Shown here piece by piece: positions 59,351 through 62,461 of a stretch of DNA of 62,461 nt. The translations under genes were made by a program, and so were the position numbers. The stretch is from Candidatus Saccharimonadota bacterium (GTDB lineage Bacteria; Patescibacteriota; Saccharimonadia; Saccharimonadales; Saccharimonadaceae): NCBI GenBank assembly GCA_009777625.1, contig WRLL01000004.1, positions 1-62,461 of the forward strand, read 5' to 3'. The notes below the pieces were generated by a model. It worked only from the letters and a program-made list of their open reading frames with translations, did no database searches and was not told where the DNA came from. Position 1 is the first letter of the stretch, and every line of letters starts with the position of its first letter.

Positions 59351-60778
59351 ATGAATCAGAAACGCAGCCGCAAACAACAGATAGCTATCCGGTCGTTTAC
59401 ATACGGCGTGATGAGTCTGGCTGTTCTGGTGGGCGCGGCGTTTAGTCTAGCGTGGGCGATGGGCTTTCGGTTTGATTTTGAATCGAGGCAGGTTTCACAG
59501 GTGACTCTGCTGCAGCTGGGCAGTTTTCCGACTGGGGCCGATATTGACATTAATGATAGACGGTTGTCATCTAGAACACCAGCACGCACAAACATCAAGT
59601 CTGGACAGGTCACAGTGAACATGTCGCGAGATGGCTATCGGCCATGGTCGAAAACAGTTGAGGCGTTGCCCAGTACTGTGCGTTGGTTGACTTATGCGCG
59701 TCTGGTGCCAGAGAATGTCCAAACCGAATCGATCAAGAATTTTGACCAGGTTGATCAAATGATCGCCTCGCCGGATGGGCGTTGGCTGCTGATACATACA
59801 ACGCCGAACAGTCGAGAACTGACCTTGGCCGATACAAATGATCCGCGGAAGATTCAGTTTTCGACCCTGACGATTGATCCGATACAGGTTGCAACACCGA
59901 CCGAAGATCAGGCGGAAAGCTTTGCGATTGTCGAATGGGACCAAGGGTCGCGCTATATCTTGCTTAAACATGTAATTGGTGAGACCACGGAATTCTTGCG
60001 TTTAGATAGAAAGAACCCGACCGAGACGAAAAACCTGACACGCGACTTTAATCTGAATATCCGCGAACCGCATTTCTCTGGGACTAGCGGCAATGTATTC
60101 TTTGCTTTGACAGATACCGATCTGCGTCGATTTGATTTCAGTGGCGGTACGGTTTCGGCGCCGTTGGTCAGCCATGTGCAGAATTATCGGGCTTATAAAA
60201 ATGGGCGTCTGGCTTATGTTTCTTTAGAGATTAAGGATGAACAAGTCAAGCAAACTGTCGGCATTTACGATGACGGTCAGGTGCAGGTGATTAAAACTTA
60301 CGCCGAGGAAGCATCAATGATTGCCGAGTTTAAGGAGTACAATAACAACTATTATTTGGCTGTGGCACGTGGCGAGGCGGTAGCGATTTACTTGAATCCG
60401 TTGGATACCAGCAACAAATCACTACCGATTGTTCTAAGTAGCCCAGGCGGCATTAATCTGATGAGCTTTAGCCCGACTGGGCGCTTTGTCATGGCGGCGC
60501 ATGAAAATAAAATTGTCAGTTACGATATCGAAACCGACGAGGGCTACTCCTTTGAGTTTGGCGAGAACGTTGGCGCACTAAATTGGATAGATGATTTCCA
60601 CACTGTCGACATTAGCGGCGGATCAATTTCCTTGGTCGAGTTTGACGGTGCCAATCGTCAGCGTATTGTCAGCGGTCGTACGACGGCCGTATTGTCAACT
60701 AACGGCAAGTTCCTGTTCAGTTTAAGTGACGCGGCCGGGGGTGTAGTTTTTCAGCGGTCAAAGATGGTGATTGATTAA
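59351..60778 (+). CDS. PEGA-domain protein with a C-terminal beta-propeller-like region
   Basis: The 475-residue protein has a basic N-terminal tail, one membrane segment (about 15-38), and a PEGA domain (about 50-112; GSFPTGADIDINDRRLSSRTP) as in surface-layer or cell-wall proteins. The rest has repeated blades like SPDGRWLLIHT and SPTGRFVMAA, suggesting a beta-propeller. It begins at 59351; upstream ATG codons are in the promoter or another frame. It precedes the pilin gene with its own promoter in between. Confidence 0.75.
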   Translation: MNQKRSRKQQIAIRSFTYGVMSLAVLVGAAFSLAWAMGFRFDFESRQVSQVTLLQLGSFPTGADIDINDRRLSSRTPARTNIKSGQVTVNMSRDGYRPWSKTVEALPSTVRWLTYARLVPENVQTESIKNFDQVDQMIASPDGRWLLIHTTPNSRELTLADTNDPRKIQFSTLTIDPIQVATPTEDQAESFAIVEWDQGSRYILLKHVIGETTEFLRLDRKNPTETKNLTRDFNLNIREPHFSGTSGNVFFALTDTDLRRFDFSGGTVSAPLVSHVQNYRAYKNGRLAYVSLEIKDEQVKQTVGIYDDGQVQVIKTYAEEASMIAEFKEYNNNYYLAVARGEAVAIYLNPLDTSNKSLPIVLSSPGGINLMSFSPTGRFVMAAHENKIVSYDIETDEGYSFEFGENVGALNWIDDFHTVDISGGSISLVEFDGANRQRIVSGRTTAVLSTNGKFLFSLSDAAGGVVFQRSKMVID

Positions 60779-60804
60779 GATAGCTACAACATAAAATGAG
60801 AGTC

Positions 60805-60833
60805 TTGACAAACAGAGAGAGAGAGAGTATTTT
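60805..60833 (+). promoter_or_regulatory. Pilin promoter with (AG)7 in the spacer
   Basis: TTGACA (60805-60810), a 17-base spacer AAC(AG)7, and TATTTT (60828-60833). Loss or gain of one AG unit would change the spacer to 15 or 19, away from the optimum. The leader is about 120 nt. Confidence 0.7.
60814..60827. repeat. Dinucleotide repeat (AG)7
   Basis: Seven AG units fill most of the spacer between the -35 and -10 boxes of the pilin promoter. Confidence 0.9.
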
Positions 60834-60959
60834 AGAGATTATGCTTCGCTGTTGAGTCTGTTCCTTAGACGATTCCGGCGTGAGTAGCACCGGTTTCGTT
60901 ATGGAATAGGCTTTAACAAGTGGAGCGCGTTCAACACCCCCGACCCGAAAGAAGGAATC

Positions 60960-61358
60960 ATGAACGCACAAATCCGCCAGACGATGGAGAAGCGGCAGCG
61001 CGGTGAGCGCGGCTTCACCCTGCTTGAGCTCCTCGTTGTGGTCATCATCATCGGCATCCTGGCTGCGATCGCCATCCCGGCATTCCTACGCTACCGCGAG
61101 AAGACCTGGGAGGACCAGGTCACTTCGGATCTGAAGAGCGCTGCGGCTGCCGCTGAAGCGTACTGGGAGGGCAACAACGACTCGTATGAGGGCCTGACCA
61201 CAACCGATCTGGAGAACAACGGTTACGATGTGACCGAGGATGTCACAGTCACCGTTATCAATCCGACCGAGACTCGTTTCGGTCTGATGGGTACTCACGA
61301 CAGAGTCAGCGGTATCTGGGTGTACGACTCCGATACTGGCGAGATTGAAGGCCCCTGA
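60960..61358 (+). CDS. Type IV major pilin (class III prepilin)
   Basis: The 132-residue prepilin has a positively charged leader ending in RG at 17-18, with cleavage before F19, then TLLELLVVVIIIGILAAIAIPAFL-like helix with the conserved E at mature position 5 (E23). The globular part is short (about 85 residues) and acidic. GAAGG precedes the ATG. Codon use is GC-rich, fitting high expression. No pilus assembly gene lies in this window. Possible roles are twitching, adhesion to host cells, or DNA uptake with dprA. Confidence 0.93.
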   Translation: MNAQIRQTMEKRQRGERGFTLLELLVVVIIIGILAAIAIPAFLRYREKTWEDQVTSDLKSAAAAAEAYWEGNNDSYEGLTTTDLENNGYDVTEDVTVTVINPTETRFGLMGTHDRVSGIWVYDSDTGEIEGP

Positions 61359-61491
61359 TCGCTTGTCGCCTATCTGTTGGGCGACTTTCATAACCGACCA
61401 TTTGGCAGGGCGTATGATTAACATCATCCCCCCTGCCTCGACCGACTTCGAAATAATTTCAAATTATAACGACCCGCTGATGTGGGCGTTT

Positions 61492-62461
61492 TTATTTCCC
61501 GCCGAAGATTCTCTCGAACAGTGTTGGTGGATTGCCGGCGATGTCGCCTTGGACTGTGACTTTCTCGTCGCTCTGGGTCGTTTTGACCTGATTAGGATCA
61601 GGCGAAATTTGATCGGCATAAACGACTAATCGACGCAATGCCGTTCCTGGTGGATCACAAGTTATCAGTGTGGCGAAAGGACGATCTTCGCCGATGGCCA
61701 GCGCGTTGATCTGATTCGGCGCGATGACCTCGCTGCGGGTGACGCGGTAAGTGTAGCGGACTCCTTCGAAATCCAGATAAAATAGATCACCGGCCGCCAG
61801 CCGATTCAGTTGAACAAAGATAAACTTGAAATTGCCCGGCTCGAACCAGTCGGCACTACTGTGGCCTAGGACCACCGTGTTGCCGTTCTGACCTGGGAAA
61901 GCGCTGGCGCCGGCAATCGGATAATGGATCGGGCCGTTCTCTAGTGCGCGCTGGGAACTTTCTTCACCTAGGTCTGTCAGGCCGTAAATGACCGGTGCAT
62001 CAACGTTGATTTTGGGGATGATCAGGCGTGGCTCGGGGCCGACCGGCTGGTTGCCACCGGTGCCGATAATGATGTTCTGGTCTGTCGTGTCGCCTGGGCT
62101 GACGAACGAGCCGATCTGTGCAAAGATCAGACCGTTATATTGGATGAAAACGGCGATCAGGATGACGACTAGCGCGGCGATGGCCGGGATAAAATGGCGA
62201 CTTTTCCGGGCTTTTTGGCCGGCCTTTTTGACCTTGCCGAGCAAGTCGCTGCGCAATTCTTCCATGGCTTCTTTCTGGGTCAGGGTTCCGTCGGCCGCGG
62301 CTGGCGAACTGTCGAGATTATTGCTGGTGTCGACGGCGGCATCCTGGCTGGCGAACTGGGCACGCTGTTCCTGCAGGGCGGCGATGTAATAGCGTTCGTA
62401 ATATTTCTGGTAATACCCCTGCCAGGCAGTGTTGTATTTTTGGTGAGCTTCGCTGACGGCA
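61492..62461 (-). CDS. Sortase with N-terminal cytoplasmic extension, cut by the window edge
   Basis: The visible part has a membrane segment (about 30-46 counting from ATG 62265) and a sortase domain: catalytic His in TVVLGHSSADWF, Cys in TLITCDPPG, and Arg in ALRRLVVY. The pattern fits class D/E. The frame stays open from 62265 to the window end and encodes a Tyr/Gln-rich cytoplasmic extension (WQGYYQKYYERYYIAAL), so the ATG at 62265 is internal. Sortases anchor surface proteins or polymerise pilins. Its neighbour, the pilin, is type IV and not a usual sortase substrate. Substrates would carry an LPxTG-like motif. Confidence 0.9.
   Translation of the reverse strand, partial: AVSEAHQKYNTAWQGYYQKYYERYYIAALQEQRAQFASQDAAVDTSNNLDSSPAAADGTLTQKEAMEELRSDLLGKVKKAGQKARKSRHFIPAIAALVVILIAVFIQYNGLIFAQIGSFVSPGDTTDQNIIIGTGGNQPVGPEPRLIIPKINVDAPVIYGLTDLGEESSQRALENGPIHYPIAGASAFPGQNGNTVVLGHSSADWFEPGNFKFIFVQLNRLAAGDLFYLDFEGVRYTYRVTRSEVIAPNQINALAIGEDRPFATLITCDPPGTALRRLVVYADQISPDPNQVKTTQSDEKVTVQGDIAGNPPTLFERIFGGK

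Noticed and set aside
1-62461. CRISPR array, tRNA or rRNA genes, transposases
   Set aside because: No spaced direct repeats, no T-arm sequences of the GGTTCGA type with matching stems, and no transposase motifs were found on reading both strands.

Overview
The window looks like a chromosomal piece of a Candidatus Saccharibacteria (TM7) or closely related Patescibacteria genome; this is inference from gene content. Support includes a compact division and cell-wall cluster, a DUF5652 membrane protein, a TPM lipoprotein plus LemA pair, a VirD4-like ATPase without a conjugation operon, a sortase, one type IV pilin, and almost no biosynthetic genes. UGA ends many genes (metK, murG, proB), so the code is standard and not the UGA-glycine code of Gracilibacteria/Absconditabacteria.

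Layout. 0.2-10.4 kb: division cluster (ftsL-like, ftsI, mraY, ftsW, murG), interrupted by one opposing small gene and followed by an ABC-2 exporter with an HD hydrolase and then ftsQ. 10.4-12.5 kb: about 1 kb without genes, then a SAM riboswitch and metK. 12.5-20.5 kb: accessory stretch on the minus strand with a surface protein, a Pif1-like helicase and a tight three-gene operon (MazG-like pyrophosphohydrolase, EVE-like/HNH nuclease, KAP NTPase) that looks like an antiphage system, then small DUF genes and an orphan ribbon-helix-helix antitoxin. 20.5-27.2 kb: radC, secA, hpf, serS, with small unknown genes between. 27.2-39.9 kb: small unknown genes, membrane proteins, the VirD4-like ATPase, a sigma-region-4/HARE-HTH regulator, topA, a GC-rich island of short ORFs and hairpins, and dprA. 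40-48.5 kb: a candidate non-coding RNA, a PstS-like protein, two extracytoplasmic unknowns, proB-like, pth, TPM and lemA. 48.5-62.5 kb: der, an esterase, two AIR-synthase-family genes, ABC transporters, a PEGA-domain protein, a type IV pilin and a sortase cut by the window edge.

Three themes recur. (1) First genes of operons often carry an extended -10 box 6-8 nt before the start codon and no Shine-Dalgarno, so their mRNAs should be leaderless. A second class (pilin, TPM, and some unknowns) has a near-consensus TTGACA promoter, a long leader and a strong Shine-Dalgarno. Several promoters of this class have a simple repeat (AG, TC, TA or poly-C) in the spacer or -10, which suggests phase-variable expression. 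(2) Short palindromic elements have inserted in frame into murG, the ABC-2 permease, topA (three times) and der. (3) Two unknown operons share a ~160-nt structured leader RNA. Two genes (a PurM-like gene and a Ser/Gly-rich surface-type gene) are each split by a single in-frame TAA.
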